NCBI RefSeq assembly: GCF_008107625.1
Contig: NZ_SDKK01000023.1
Span: 1 to 64,000, forward strand
Source of the DNA: Zoogloea oleivorans
GTDB lineage: Bacteria > Pseudomonadota > Gammaproteobacteria > Burkholderiales > Rhodocyclaceae
DNA: 64,000 nucleotides
Reading direction: 5' to 3'
The position numbers were made by a program, and so were the translations under genes. Of this stretch, positions 25,901-35,607 are shown in pieces. The notes under the pieces were generated by a model. It saw only the letters and a program-made list of their open reading frames with translations, was not told where the DNA came from and searched no databases. Within the stretch, counting starts at the first letter, position 1, and every line of letters starts with the position of its first letter.

Positions 25901-27253
25901 ATGAGCAACAAGACGATTCTCGCCACCGCGCTGGTGGCCCTGCTGGCCGGCGGCCAGGCCGCCAACGCCGCGGTTGGCGCCGACGAAGCCGCCAAGCTGA
26001 AGACCACCCTGACCCCGCTGGGCGGCGAGAAGGCCGCCAACAAGGATGGCAGCATTCCGGCCTGGACCGGCGGCATCACCAAGGCGCTGCCCGGCAAGAA
26101 GCTGGGTGCCATCCCGACCCAGATCTTCACCGACGAAAAGCCGCTGTTCCAGGTCAACGCCAAGAACGCCGCCCAGTACGCCGATTTGCTCTCCGACGGT
26201 ACCAAGGCCCTGCTCGCCAAGTACCCCGAAACCTTCCGCATCGACGTCTACCCCAGTCACCGCACCGCCGCCGCGCCGCAGGAGGTGTACGACAACGTCG
26301 CCAAGAACGCCACCCGCTGCAAGACCAAGGACGGCGGCTACTCGCTGGAAGGCTGTATCGGCGGCACGCCCTTCCCGATTCCGAAGGAAGGCGTCGAGGT
26401 GATGTGGAATTACCTGATGCGCCTCGAAGCCGAGTCCATCGAGTACCGCTTCAAGAACATCGTCGGCGGCGCCGATGGGGTCAAGACCCTCGCCACCCGC
26501 AACGAAATCGCCTTTCAGTATCCCCAGTACTACAAGGATGCGACGCCCGAGAGCTGGTCCGGCGAGTACGCGATGTTCCGCTTCAACACCCTGGAGCCGC
26601 CGTTCAAGGCCGGTGAGTCGCTGGTCATCCGCGACAGCATCGACATGAAGCAGTCGCGTCAGGCCTGGCAATACCTGGTTGGCCAGCGCCGCGTTCGTCG
26701 CGCCCCGACGGTGTCCTACGACACGCCCGACTTCGTGGCCTCCGGCGCCAACTACTTCGACGAAGTGCAGGGTTTCTTCGGCGCCCTCGACCGCTTCCAG
26801 TGGAAGCTGGTCGGCAAGAAGGAAATGCTGATTCCGTATAACAACAACGGTTTCATCGGCGCCAAGCTCGACGACGCCATCGGCAAGCATCACCTCAACC
26901 CCGACCACGTGCGCTGGGAAAAGCACCGCGTGTGGGTCGTCGAAGCCAACGTGGCCGCCGGCAAGCGTCATGCCGTGCCCAAGCGCAAGTACTACCTGGA
27001 CGAGGACACCTGGCTGATCGGCCTGGTCGATGGTTTCGATGCCGAGGGCAAGCTGTGGCGCACCACCCAGGTCACGCCCTTCGTGGTGCCTTCGCTGCCG
27101 GGCACGATGATGAAAACCTCCACGGTTTTCAACCTGCAGGCCAACACGATGAGCGTCATCCAGGCGCTTAACGACGAGGACTTCAAGATCGTGCCGCGCA
27201 AGAAGGAAACCTACTTCACCGGCGATGCCGTTGCCGCCGAAGCTGCACGCTGA
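25901..27253 (+). CDS. DUF1329 periplasmic/outer-membrane lipoprotein-like protein
   Basis: A 450-aa DUF1329 protein. Signal peptide MSNKTILATALVALLAGGQAANA; conserved LTPLGGEKAANKDGSIPAWTGG near the N-terminus, RQAWQYLVGQRRVRRAPTV in the middle and KRKYYLDEDTWLIGLVDG near the C-terminus. The LolA/LolB-like fold assigned to this family suggests carriage of a hydrophobic ligand through the periplasm. Twenty-two bases after the DUF1302 gene; paralogue at 41360. Confidence 0.86.
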   Translation: MSNKTILATALVALLAGGQAANAAVGADEAAKLKTTLTPLGGEKAANKDGSIPAWTGGITKALPGKKLGAIPTQIFTDEKPLFQVNAKNAAQYADLLSDGTKALLAKYPETFRIDVYPSHRTAAAPQEVYDNVAKNATRCKTKDGGYSLEGCIGGTPFPIPKEGVEVMWNYLMRLEAESIEYRFKNIVGGADGVKTLATRNEIAFQYPQYYKDATPESWSGEYAMFRFNTLEPPFKAGESLVIRDSIDMKQSRQAWQYLVGQRRVRRAPTVSYDTPDFVASGANYFDEVQGFFGALDRFQWKLVGKKEMLIPYNNNGFIGAKLDDAIGKHHLNPDHVRWEKHRVWVVEANVAAGKRHAVPKRKYYLDEDTWLIGLVDGFDAEGKLWRTTQVTPFVVPSLPGTMMKTSTVFNLQANTMSVIQALNDEDFKIVPRKKETYFTGDAVAAEAAR

Positions 27254-27354
27254 TCTTTTCCTCCACGCCTGACCGGCACGTGCCCTGCGCGGTGCGTTGC
27301 CGGCAGACGAAATCTTCTCTGCGGTCCGCCGTGGCCCGGGAACAGGTATTCAAG

Positions 27355-28473
27355 ATGCAAGCCCTCATCTCCGGTCGTCGGTCGGTCCGCCTGGCCGCGA
27401 CCCTCTCATTCCTCGCGCTGGCCGTGCCCGCCGCCTGGGCCGCCGAAAGCCGCGCCGTGGCTGACCTGCTGGCCCAGCCCGCCCAGGCCAACACTCGCGC
27501 CATCCATTCGCTGCAACTGTCGGTTGCCCGCGCCGGCACCCGCCTGGTATCGGTGGGCGAGCGCGGCCTGGTGCTGCTGTCCGACGATGGCGGCAAGAGC
27601 TGGCGGCAGGCCAAAAGCGTACCGGTCAGCGTTGCGCTGACCTCGGTGCATTTCGTTTCCGACAAGCTCGGCTGGACCGTTGGCCACAGCGGCGTCGTGC
27701 TGCATAGCGCCGACGGCGGTGACACCTGGCTCCGCCAGCTCGACGGCCTGAAGGCCGCGCAGATCGTTGCTGAAAACGCCCGTGCGCTGGCTGCTGCCGG
27801 CGGCGATGGCGTTGCCCGTCACCTGCGCGAAGCCGAAGGCCTGCTGCAGGACGGCCCCGACAAGCCCTTCCTCGGCGTGTACTTCGCCGATGCCAAACAG
27901 GGCTGGATTGTCGGCGCCTACGGTCTGGCTCTCGCCACCGTTGATGGCGGCGCGAGCTGGCAATCGTTGATGGGGCGCATCCCCAACAGCGGCGGCAAGC
28001 ATCTCTACGCCGTGCGCCAGGATGCAGGCAGCCTGCTGATGGCGGGCGAGCAGGGCGTGCTGTTCCGCTCGACCGATGGTGGCGCCAGCTTCCAGAAGAT
28101 CACCACGCCTTACGCCGGGACCTTCTTCGGCGCGCTGCCGGTGGGCACCAACGGACTCCTCGCTTACGGTCTGCGCGGCAATGCCTGGCGCAGCGACGAC
28201 GGCGGTGCCAACTGGGTGCGCCTCGAACTGCCCCAGCCGGTGACGCTGACTGCCGCCCTCAAACTCGCCGATGGCGGCCTGCTGCTCGCCGACGAAAGCG
28301 GCCGCTTGCTGCGCGGCGATGCGGGCGCCACCCGTTTCGCCCCGCTGGCGGCGGCGCCACGCGCCGGTCTGACCGGCATGATCCAGGCTGCCGATGGCGC
28401 TCTGGTGGTTTCCGGGGCTCGCGGCGTCAGCCGTATCGAGCCCGCAACCCTTACTGCGGAAGCACAGAAATGA
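27355..28473 (+). CDS. YCF48/BNR-repeat beta-propeller protein
   Basis: A 372-aa periplasmic propeller. The start at 27355 gives a clean signal peptide (ends AVPAAWA). Asp-box motifs recur about every 45-60 residues: SDDGGKSW, SADGGDTW, TVDGGASW, STDGGASF, SDDGGANW. Such proteins commonly accompany DUF1302, DUF1329 and MMPL genes, probably as an assembly or scaffold factor. Its stop overlaps the RND gene start (ATGA). Confidence 0.85.
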   Translation: MQALISGRRSVRLAATLSFLALAVPAAWAAESRAVADLLAQPAQANTRAIHSLQLSVARAGTRLVSVGERGLVLLSDDGGKSWRQAKSVPVSVALTSVHFVSDKLGWTVGHSGVVLHSADGGDTWLRQLDGLKAAQIVAENARALAAAGGDGVARHLREAEGLLQDGPDKPFLGVYFADAKQGWIVGAYGLALATVDGGASWQSLMGRIPNSGGKHLYAVRQDAGSLLMAGEQGVLFRSTDGGASFQKITTPYAGTFFGALPVGTNGLLAYGLRGNAWRSDDGGANWVRLELPQPVTLTAALKLADGGLLLADESGRLLRGDAGATRFAPLAAAPRAGLTGMIQAADGALVVSGARGVSRIEPATLTAEAQK

Positions 28474-30869
28474 GCCACGCTCACGACATTCCCGAAGGTG
28501 TGGTGATCCGCGATATTGCGGATTTCGACACCCGCTCCGGCACGCTCCCCGAGCGCCTGCTGTTCAACAACCGGCTGGTCATCGTCGTGCTGTGCGCGCT
28601 GATCAGTGCAGTGCTCGGCTACAAGGCTCTCGGCCTGTCGCTGAACGCCGCCTTCGAGAAGATGATCCCGACGAAGCACCCGTACATCGTCAACTTCCTC
28701 GAAAACCGCGGCCAGCTGGCGGGCATGGGCAACAGCCTGCGCATCGCCATCGAAGCCAAGAACGGTGACATCTTCGACCCGGACTACCTCGACACGGTGA
28801 AGAAGATCTCCGACGAGCTGTTCCTGTACCCCGGCGTCGACCGTCCCTACATGAAATCCTTGTGGACGCCGTCAGTGCGCTGGACCGGCGTGACCGAGGA
28901 AGGCCTCGACGGCGGCCCGGTGGTGCCCGACGACTACGACGGTTCTCCCGAAAGCCTGGCGCAAGTGCGCCTCAACGTGGAGCGCTCCGGCGAGATCGGC
29001 CAGCTGGTCGCCGCCAACTACAAGTCGAGCATCGTGCTGGTGCCGCTGCAGGACAAGGTGGCCGAAACCGGTGCGCGCATCGATTACCACGAGCTCTCGC
29101 AACGCATCGAAGCCCTGCGCACCAAGTACGAGTCCGACAAGATCGCCATCCACGTCACCGGCTTCGCCAAGGTGGTTGGCGACCTGATCGAAGGCCTGCA
29201 GCAGGTGCTGCTGTTCTTCGCCGCCGCCATCGCCATCTGCACCGCGGTGCTGTTCTGGTACACCCGCTGCGCCCGCAGCACCCTGCTGGTGGTGCTGTGC
29301 TCGATGATCGCCGTGCTGTGGCTGCTTGGCCTGCTGCCGACGCTGGGCTACGAGCTTGACCCGTATTCGGTGCTGGTGCCCTTCCTGGTCTTTGCCATCG
29401 GCATGAGCCACGGCGCCCAGAAGATGAACGGCATCATGCAGGACGTGGGGCGTGGCACCCACAAGCTGGTGGCGGCGCGCTACACTTTCCGGCGTTTGTT
29501 CCTGGCCGGCATGACGGCGCTCTTGGCCGACGCGGTGGGCTTTGCGGTGCTGATGGTGATCGACATCCAGGTGATCCAGGATCTGGCCATCACCGCCAGC
29601 ATCGGCGTGGCCGTGCTGATCTTCACCAACCTCGTGCTGCTGCCGATCCTGCTCAGTTACACCGGCGTCAGCCCCGAAGCCGCCCGCCGCAGCCTGCAGG
29701 CCGAAACCCTGGAAGCCGCCGACGGCAGCCACAGCAAGCATCCGTTCTGGGCCTTTCTCGATCTCTTCACCCAGCGCAAGTGGGCGACCATTGCCGTGCT
29801 CGTCGGCACTGCGATGGGCATCGCCGGGCTGGTGGTGAGCTTCCAGCTGAAGATCGGCGACACCGACCCGGGCGCCCCCGAGCTGCGTCCCGACTCCCGC
29901 TACAACCGCGACAACGCCTACATCGTCGCCAACTACGCGGCCAGCAGCGACGTGTACATCGTGATGGTGAAAACGCCGCAATACGCCTGCGCCCACTACG
30001 ACACCCTGACCGCCGTCGATGAGCTGGAACGCCAGCTGCAGCAACTGCCCGGCGTCGAGGCGACCAGTTCGCTGACGGGCCTGGCCAAGGTGGCCAATGC
30101 CGGCATGAATGAAGGCAGCCTGAAGTGGTCGGAAATCCCCCGCTCGCAGGACAACCTCAACGCCATCATCACCCGCGCCCCGCGCGAGATGTTCAACCAG
30201 AACTGCGACCTGCTGACGGTGTATGCCTACCTCAAGGACCACAAGGCCGACACCCTCAACAGCGTGGTCGGCGTTGTCGAAGCCTTTGCCGCCAGCCACG
30301 CCACAGCAGACTTGCGCATCCTCAACGCCGCCGGCAACGCGGGCATCGAGGCCGCCACCAACATCGTGGTGAAGAAGGCCAACGTCGAGATGCTCGGCCT
30401 GGTGTATCTGGCGGTGATCGTGCTGGCCTTCATCACCTTCCGCTCCTGGCAGGCGGTGATCTGCGCGGTGCTGCCGCTGATGCTCACCTCGGTGCTGTGC
30501 GAGGCCCTGATGGTGTGGCTCAACATTGGCGTCAAGGTCGCCACGTTGCCGGTGATTGCGCTGGGCGTGGGCATCGGCGTGGATTACGCGCTGTACATCA
30601 TGACGGTGACGCTGGCGCGCCTGAAGGGCGGCATGAGTCTCTCCGAGGCCTACTACAAGGCGCTGACCTTCACCGGCAAGGTGGTCGTGCTGACCGGCAT
30701 CACGCTGGGCATCGCCGTCGCCACCTGGGCCTGGTCGCCGATCAAGTTCCAGGCCGACATGGGCATCCTGCTCGCCTTCATGTTCATCTGGAACATGCTC
30801 GGCGCCTTGATCCTGCTGCCGGCGCTGGGCCACTTCCTGCTGCGCCCGAAGAAGCTTGTGACGGTCTAG
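28470..30869 (+). CDS. RND/MMPL-family transporter
   Basis: A 799-aa inner-membrane transporter with the RND layout: TM1 (LVIVVLCALISAVLGYKAL), a large periplasmic loop, a block of TMs from about residue 240 (LLFFAAAIAICTAVLFWY), a second periplasmic loop and a final TM block (LPVIALGVGIGVDYALYIM). Of MMPL/HpnN type, moving lipids or hydrophobic molecules. It is coupled by ATGA overlap to the propeller gene. No fusion protein is present; the DUF1302/DUF1329 pair may supply the envelope path. Confidence 0.9.
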   Translation: MSHAHDIPEGVVIRDIADFDTRSGTLPERLLFNNRLVIVVLCALISAVLGYKALGLSLNAAFEKMIPTKHPYIVNFLENRGQLAGMGNSLRIAIEAKNGDIFDPDYLDTVKKISDELFLYPGVDRPYMKSLWTPSVRWTGVTEEGLDGGPVVPDDYDGSPESLAQVRLNVERSGEIGQLVAANYKSSIVLVPLQDKVAETGARIDYHELSQRIEALRTKYESDKIAIHVTGFAKVVGDLIEGLQQVLLFFAAAIAICTAVLFWYTRCARSTLLVVLCSMIAVLWLLGLLPTLGYELDPYSVLVPFLVFAIGMSHGAQKMNGIMQDVGRGTHKLVAARYTFRRLFLAGMTALLADAVGFAVLMVIDIQVIQDLAITASIGVAVLIFTNLVLLPILLSYTGVSPEAARRSLQAETLEAADGSHSKHPFWAFLDLFTQRKWATIAVLVGTAMGIAGLVVSFQLKIGDTDPGAPELRPDSRYNRDNAYIVANYAASSDVYIVMVKTPQYACAHYDTLTAVDELERQLQQLPGVEATSSLTGLAKVANAGMNEGSLKWSEIPRSQDNLNAIITRAPREMFNQNCDLLTVYAYLKDHKADTLNSVVGVVEAFAASHATADLRILNAAGNAGIEAATNIVVKKANVEMLGLVYLAVIVLAFITFRSWQAVICAVLPLMLTSVLCEALMVWLNIGVKVATLPVIALGVGIGVDYALYIMTVTLARLKGGMSLSEAYYKALTFTGKVVVLTGITLGIAVATWAWSPIKFQADMGILLAFMFIWNMLGALILLPALGHFLLRPKKLVTV

Positions 30870-30879
30870 GAGAACACAC

Positions 30880-31908
30880 ATGTATAAGCACCTGCTCGTA
30901 CCCCTGGACGGTTCCGAACTGTCCACCAGCCTGGTTACCCAGGCCGTCGAATTTGCCCGCACGCTGGACGCGCGCATTACCTTCTTCACCGCCCGCGAAG
31001 ATGTGGGCAGCTCCGGTGACGGCGCGCTCTTGCGCAGCCTGTCGCCCGAAGCCTTCGTCGAAGCGGCTGCCGGCGAGGCCAGCGCGATTCTTGCCAAGGC
31101 GCTCGCCGCTGCCGGCGCCTTCGGGCTTCCGGCCGAGGGCGTGGCCCGCACCGGCGCGCGGCCCTTCGAGCTGATCCTCGACGTGGCCGCCGAGAAGGGC
31201 TGCGACCTGATCTTCATGGCCTCCCACGGTCGCAAGGGCCTGCGCGGCCTGATGCTCGGCTCGCAAACCCAGAAGGTGCTCGCCCACAGCACGCTGCCGG
31301 TGCTGGTGGCCAGTGTCGAGAGCAACGTGGCCGGCAGTGCCGCCGAAGCCGCCATCGGCATCATCAAGGACGAACACCGGGCCATCGCCGCCGTCATCAA
31401 CGGCCTGCGCCGGCTCGCCGTGCAGTTGCGTGAAGCCGGCGCCACGCCCGATCTCGACTTCCTCGCCGCGATGGTGCATTACATCAAGGCCTTCCCCGAA
31501 GTGCAGCACCACCCCAAGGAGGAACAGTTCCTCTTCAAGCTGCTGGCCAGACGCACCGACGAGGCGGCCTCACTGATCGCCTCGCTGGAACAGGAGCACC
31601 GCGACGGCACCCAGCAGATCGACGACATCGAGACGCTGCTCGGCCAGTCGCGCAGCGATGCACAGCAGTTCGGCGCGCTGGCTGCCGCCATCGAACGTTT
31701 TACCGACGCCCAGTGGCGTCACCTCAGCGCCGAAGAGAAGCTCATCCTGCCGGCCGCCCGCCGTCATCTGCTGGACGACGACTGGCGCGAGATCGAAACG
31801 GCCTTCCGCCAGAACGCCGAATTCCGTGTGGGTAGCGAGCGCGACGAGGCGTTCAAGCTGCTTTTTGTGCGCCTGATGAACATGGCATCGGAGGACGCCC
31901 AGCCTTGA
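30880..31908 (+). CDS. Universal stress protein-hemerythrin fusion
   Basis: A 342-aa two-domain protein. Residues 1-148 are a UspA domain with the ATP-binding G-x2-G-x9-GS-like motif in SHGRKGLRGLMLGSQT. Residues about 160-320 are a hemerythrin HHE domain: KDEHRAIA, HHPKEEQFLF, QEHRDG and HLSAEEKLILP supply the His/Glu ligands of a di-iron oxygen-binding site. Ten bases after the RND gene, so the last gene of that operon. Links oxygen or redox sensing with nucleotide binding; exact role unknown. Confidence 0.86.
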   Translation: MYKHLLVPLDGSELSTSLVTQAVEFARTLDARITFFTAREDVGSSGDGALLRSLSPEAFVEAAAGEASAILAKALAAAGAFGLPAEGVARTGARPFELILDVAAEKGCDLIFMASHGRKGLRGLMLGSQTQKVLAHSTLPVLVASVESNVAGSAAEAAIGIIKDEHRAIAAVINGLRRLAVQLREAGATPDLDFLAAMVHYIKAFPEVQHHPKEEQFLFKLLARRTDEAASLIASLEQEHRDGTQQIDDIETLLGQSRSDAQQFGALAAAIERFTDAQWRHLSAEEKLILPAARRHLLDDDWREIETAFRQNAEFRVGSERDEAFKLLFVRLMNMASEDAQP

Positions 31909-31999
31909 AAAACGTGCCCCTCGGTGGCGTAGGTCGGCGAGCTGGAGAGGGTTAAAGTACGGCCCAAGGACGGCTCGACGAGGCCGGGGGAGACAAGAA

Positions 32000-33670
32000 A
32001 TGGCACCGCCAAAGAAACTGATCGAGCAGTTCAATCTACGCTCGCGATTGCGCTTCAACGTGGACCAGGGACAGATCTGGCTCGACGAGAACCGCATGCT
32101 GCTCTTCCACGCCCGCGCCATGGGTGCGCTGCGCCGCGAGCTTTTTGATTCGCTGGGCGTCGAGCGCGCCCGTGGCCTGCTGGTGCGCATGGGCTTCGCC
32201 TCCGGCCAGCAGGATGCCGAACTGGCCAAGAAGCTCTACGGCGCGGGCGACCCCTACGACGTGTTCCGCATCGGCCCCGAACTGCACGCCTTCGAAGGGC
32301 TGGTGAAAGCCACCATCGTGCATGCCGAACTCGATTGGGAGAGCGGCAGCTTTGTGGGTGACGTGGAATGGGAGAACTCCTGGGAGGCCGATTCCCACCT
32401 GCAGCAATTCGGCGTCGGCGACGACATGGCCTGCTGGAGCCTGGTCGGCTACGCGTCCGGCTACGTCACCCAGTTCTTCAACCGCTTCATCGTCTTTCGC
32501 GAAACCGCCTGCATCGCGCGGGGCGATGCCCAGTGCCAGGTTGTCGGCAAACCGGCCGAAGCCTGGGGCGACGACGCCTACCTCAACTACTTCAAACCGG
32601 AAAACCTCCAGGGCCAGCTCGACGAGATGCGCGAGGAGCTGTGCCGATTGCGCAAAACCCTGGGCGCCGTCGAATCCGCCGGCAACCTGATCGGCGCATC
32701 CACCGGCTTCCGCGGGGCGTTCGATCTCATCAGCAAGGCCGCCAGCAGCCCGATCACCGTGCTGCTGCTCGGCGAAACCGGCGTCGGCAAGGAAATGTTC
32801 GCGCGCTGGATTCACGACCACGGCAACCGCTCCAGCCAGCCCTTCGTGGCCGTCAACTGTGCGGCCATTCCCCACGACCTCATCGAATCTGAACTCTTCG
32901 GCGTGCAGAAGGGCGCCTATACCGGCGCCCAGGCCTCCCGCGCCGGCCGCTTCGAGCGTGCCCACGGCGGCACCCTGTTCCTCGATGAAGTCGGCGATCT
33001 GTCGCCCGCTGCCCAAGTCAAACTGCTGCGCGTGCTGCAAACCGGCGAGATCGAACGCCTCGGTGACGACCAGACGCGCAAGATCGACGTGCGCCTGGTG
33101 GCCGCCACCAACGTGGACCTCCAGCAAGCCATCGCCGCCGGGCGCTTTCGCGCCGACCTGTATTACCGCCTCGCCACCTACCCGGTGGTGATCCCGCCGC
33201 TGCGCGACCGCCGCAGCGACATCCCGCTGCTCGCCGCCTCGCTGCTCGAAAAGTACGAAGAGTCGTACCACAAGAAACTCCAGGGCATCAGCGACCGCGC
33301 CATGCAGGCGCTGATGAGCTACCAGTGGCCCGGCAACGTGCGCGAACTGCAGAACCTGATCGAACGCGGCGTCCTGCTCGCCCCCAACGGCGGCCTCATC
33401 GAAATCGACCACCTGTTCGCCGGCGGCGCCCCGGCCACGACAGGCGCCGAAGTGGACCGCGCCGGCGTTGTCGGCAACGAAGGCGACGCCAGCCGCAGCC
33501 GCCTGTGCGAAGCCATCCTGCAGGACGGCTTCGATCTGGAGCAGCATGAATCCCGTTTATTGGAACTGGCGGTGCAGCGGGCGGGGGGGAATCTCACGCA
33601 TGCAGCGAAGCTGCTGGGGATTACAAGGCGGCAGTTGGCTTATAGGTTGAAGCAGGGGGTGGAGGGGTAG
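32000..33670 (+). CDS. dmpR: Sigma-54-dependent activator, DmpR/XylR type
   Basis: A 556-aa aromatic-responsive activator. The N-terminal sensor (RMLLFHARAMGALRREL, then a V4R domain with ENSWEADSHL and CWSLVGYASGYVT) resembles the phenol sensor DmpR. The AAA+ domain has Walker A GETGVGKE, the sigma-54 contact loop as GAYTGA (usually GAFTGA) and Walker B GGTLFLDE. The C-terminal Fis-type HTH is GGNLTHAAKLLGITRRQLAY. By similarity it is the best candidate to activate the phenol hydroxylase promoter at 43359. It follows the Usp-hemerythrin gene by 91 nt. Confidence 0.9.
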   Translation: MAPPKKLIEQFNLRSRLRFNVDQGQIWLDENRMLLFHARAMGALRRELFDSLGVERARGLLVRMGFASGQQDAELAKKLYGAGDPYDVFRIGPELHAFEGLVKATIVHAELDWESGSFVGDVEWENSWEADSHLQQFGVGDDMACWSLVGYASGYVTQFFNRFIVFRETACIARGDAQCQVVGKPAEAWGDDAYLNYFKPENLQGQLDEMREELCRLRKTLGAVESAGNLIGASTGFRGAFDLISKAASSPITVLLLGETGVGKEMFARWIHDHGNRSSQPFVAVNCAAIPHDLIESELFGVQKGAYTGAQASRAGRFERAHGGTLFLDEVGDLSPAAQVKLLRVLQTGEIERLGDDQTRKIDVRLVAATNVDLQQAIAAGRFRADLYYRLATYPVVIPPLRDRRSDIPLLAASLLEKYEESYHKKLQGISDRAMQALMSYQWPGNVRELQNLIERGVLLAPNGGLIEIDHLFAGGAPATTGAEVDRAGVVGNEGDASRSRLCEAILQDGFDLEQHESRLLELAVQRAGGNLTHAAKLLGITRRQLAYRLKQGVEG

Positions 33671-33821
33671 GGGGAGGCTGCCGCATTCGAGGTGAGTGCT
33701 TACGACCTGTTGCGGCTGGTCACAAGTAGGAAAAACAGACATTCAACGTAGAGCTAACCGAAGCTGCACTGCTTTATCTCGCAGCGTCCAGCGACCGAAG
33801 GGACCGAGGTTGAGTGCCATG

Positions 33822-34526
33822 TTATGTGGCTCGGAAAACCTCTGTTCGATGAAACTCCATATACACCTGATGCTGCTTGGCGAGGGGAACATGCAGCTGA
33901 ACTGAGATGCCGAGCTTCTCCGGTTCAGTCAGCATAGGGGAAATTAATATCTTTCCTGACGCACTGAACGTGATGAAACCAGCATCAAAGACTTTATCCA
34001 AGTTTGGAATTAGCAGAAGTCCGTTGAAGGGGTCCAGGCGTTCTGCGTTGTTTGACGCACTCCAAGGCTTGATGTGCGAGGCAACGAGGAGGTTCGTGTC
34101 TTTGAATCCAGTTACAGAGCAACCACTCCAGTAAGCAACCAGTTTTTGTCTGAAAGTGCCTTGACCGATTCTCGACTTAACTAGATTGCTTTTCTCTGTT
34201 TCTCCAATGTCTTTTGTAGAAAAAATCTCATCAATGTCGGACTCAATGTCGCTTTTGAAGCCTTCCGAAAGATACTCAGCGAATTTAGTCAGGGCAGCGT
34301 TATACATGTTGTTGCCACGCTCGTTCCGCTCTTGGAATATCGGCAGTTCGCGAATCTTTAATGCGACATTTTCAAATGACGTACGGCTTACCAAAGATGT
34401 AAGCGGCCCCGCGATAAGTCCGTTGTCTAAAGCCCATTCAGACATGGCGCCACGGACTGCTCCCTCATATTTCTTTACCGAAGATGAAGAAAGGCCTCTG
34501 TGGCGCATCCAATCTTCAAATCTCAT
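33822..34526 (-). CDS. HNH endonuclease-like protein
   Basis: A 234-aa protein with a C-terminal HNH_2-type domain: SGCSVTGFKDTNLLVASHIKP, then NGLLLIPNLDKVFDAGFITF. The N-terminal half is helical (MRFEDWMRHRGLSSSSVKKYE). No methyltransferase is beside it, so if it is a restriction enzyme it is unpaired; relatives include modification-dependent and orphan HNH nucleases. Lower GC than neighbours and next to other accessory genes suggest transfer. Confidence 0.75.
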   Translation of the reverse strand: MRFEDWMRHRGLSSSSVKKYEGAVRGAMSEWALDNGLIAGPLTSLVSRTSFENVALKIRELPIFQERNERGNNMYNAALTKFAEYLSEGFKSDIESDIDEIFSTKDIGETEKSNLVKSRIGQGTFRQKLVAYWSGCSVTGFKDTNLLVASHIKPWSASNNAERLDPFNGLLLIPNLDKVFDAGFITFSASGKILISPMLTEPEKLGISVQLHVPLAKQHQVYMEFHRTEVFRAT

Positions 34527-34744
34527 TGAGGCGTAACTCCAGGTGAAATATAATTTTTTAATTCAACGGTCTGCGCTGCTCTTCGTGCAGATCCAGTTGA
34601 ATGAGAGGTTATCCGATGTGTGTCACCTCATCAATCAACACTCATACGGCCAGCGCCAATCGCTGCTATAGAGCACTTCCTTAACGGACCGCTCCTGGCT
34701 GTCTCCTGCCTCTCGTACAAGTCTCCCGCCAACCCAAGCCCATT

Positions 34745-34920
34745 CCTCAACCCCCCGTCGGCTGCAACGCAATCCCCCCCATCCCCACCAGCGCAATGAG
34801 TGCGCCCGTCACATCCCAGCGCGTAAGCGCAACGCCATCAACAACGCGCGGCCAGATCAAGGCTACGGCGATGTACATGCCGCCATACGCGGCATAGGTT
34901 TGGCCCGTGGCTGCGGGGCG
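34745..34920 (-). pseudogene. Truncated copy of ynfA (UPF0060)
   Basis: Read leftward, this segment encodes the last ~55 residues of a YnfA protein ([16 protein letters not shown], then [15 protein letters not shown]). It matches the intact ynfA gene at 42817-43149 closely at the DNA level, including bases beyond the stop. The 5' half is missing: similarity stops at 34920, nine bases before the end of the ParE gene. Confidence 0.82.
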
Positions 34921-34928
34921 AAGATCGC

Positions 34929-35270
34929 CTACGCCCCCAGCAGCCTTCTCGCCAACACCGACTGCATATCACGACGCCCGTCAGCGATCAGGTAGAGGAT
35001 GACCTGGCGGCCAGTAATACGGTAGATCACGCGGTATGGCTTGAAGAAGGTTTGGCGATACTCCTTGATGCCGAGGCTCACCAGTTCTTTCGGGTAGCTG
35101 CCGCGCTCCGGAAACGTCGACAAGCTCTCGACACTCTCCAGCAACGCATCCAGCACGTAGTTGGCGTTGGCCACACAGTCGAACTCGGAGATGTAGTCGT
35201 GTATGGCTTCCAGGTCCTGCTCGGCACCTTCGGTGAGCAGAACTTCAAAACTGGCGGGTGTGCCGGCCAT
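34929..35270 (-). CDS. parE: ParE/RelE-family toxin
   Basis: A 113-aa toxin of the RelE/ParE superfamily: [18 protein letters not shown] at the N-terminus, [11 protein letters not shown] and the C-terminal [23 protein letters not shown] core. Most likely ParE-like (gyrase poison) or an RNA-cleaving RelE; sequence alone does not decide. It overlaps the antitoxin gene stop by one base, the standard antitoxin-first order. Confidence 0.88.
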   Translation of the reverse strand: MAGTPASFEVLLTEGAEQDLEAIHDYISEFDCVANANYVLDALLESVESLSTFPERGSYPKELVSLGIKEYRQTFFKPYRVIYRITGRQVILYLIADGRRDMQSVLARRLLGA

Positions 35271-35545
35271 CAGACGGCGGCTCGCTTGGCGCGCAGACGG
35301 GTAACTACATCGGCCACAGGCTTGACTTTGCCAGCGGCCACATCCTGGTTGCCCAGTGCCAGGATTTTCAGCAAGGCCAGTGTTTCTTGCGTCTCTTCGA
35401 AGGAGGCCACGTCCTGCAGCACGGCCTTGGCTTCACCGTTTTGGGTGATGATCAGGGGCTCACGGTGCTCAGTGAGGTGCGCCAGAACCTCGGCAGCGTT
35501 GGCCTTGAGGTAGCTGATCGGCTTGACTTGAGATGAGTAACGCAT
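35270..35545 (-). CDS. Phd/YefM-family antitoxin
   Basis: A 91-aa antitoxin. The N-terminal DNA-binding Phd/YefM fold is seen in YSSQVKPISYLKANAAEVL and EPLIITQNGEAKAVLQDV; the C-terminal tail neutralises the toxin. The ATG at 35545 has AGGAG just upstream; a longer frame to 35611 lacks conservation. Forms an operon with the ParE-type toxin and probably represses it. Confidence 0.88.
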   Translation of the reverse strand: MRYSSQVKPISYLKANAAEVLAHLTEHREPLIITQNGEAKAVLQDVASFEETQETLALLKILALGNQDVAAGKVKPVADVVTRLRAKRAAV

Positions 35546-35607
35546 GGCCGTGCTCCTGATTTGGAAGAGATTTAATTTAGTCTTTTTATGGTCTTGCTGC
35601 AACGCAA

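Noticed and set aside
28872-31445. Very long antisense open frame (857 codons) opposite the RND and Usp-hemerythrin genes
   Set aside because: High-GC third-position bias opens the opposite strand; the translation is low-complexity His/Gly/Gln-rich, has no domain, and overlaps two well-supported genes.
32036-33547. Antisense frame of 503 codons over the DmpR-like gene
   Set aside because: No motif in the translation; forward strand shows Walker motifs and HTH.
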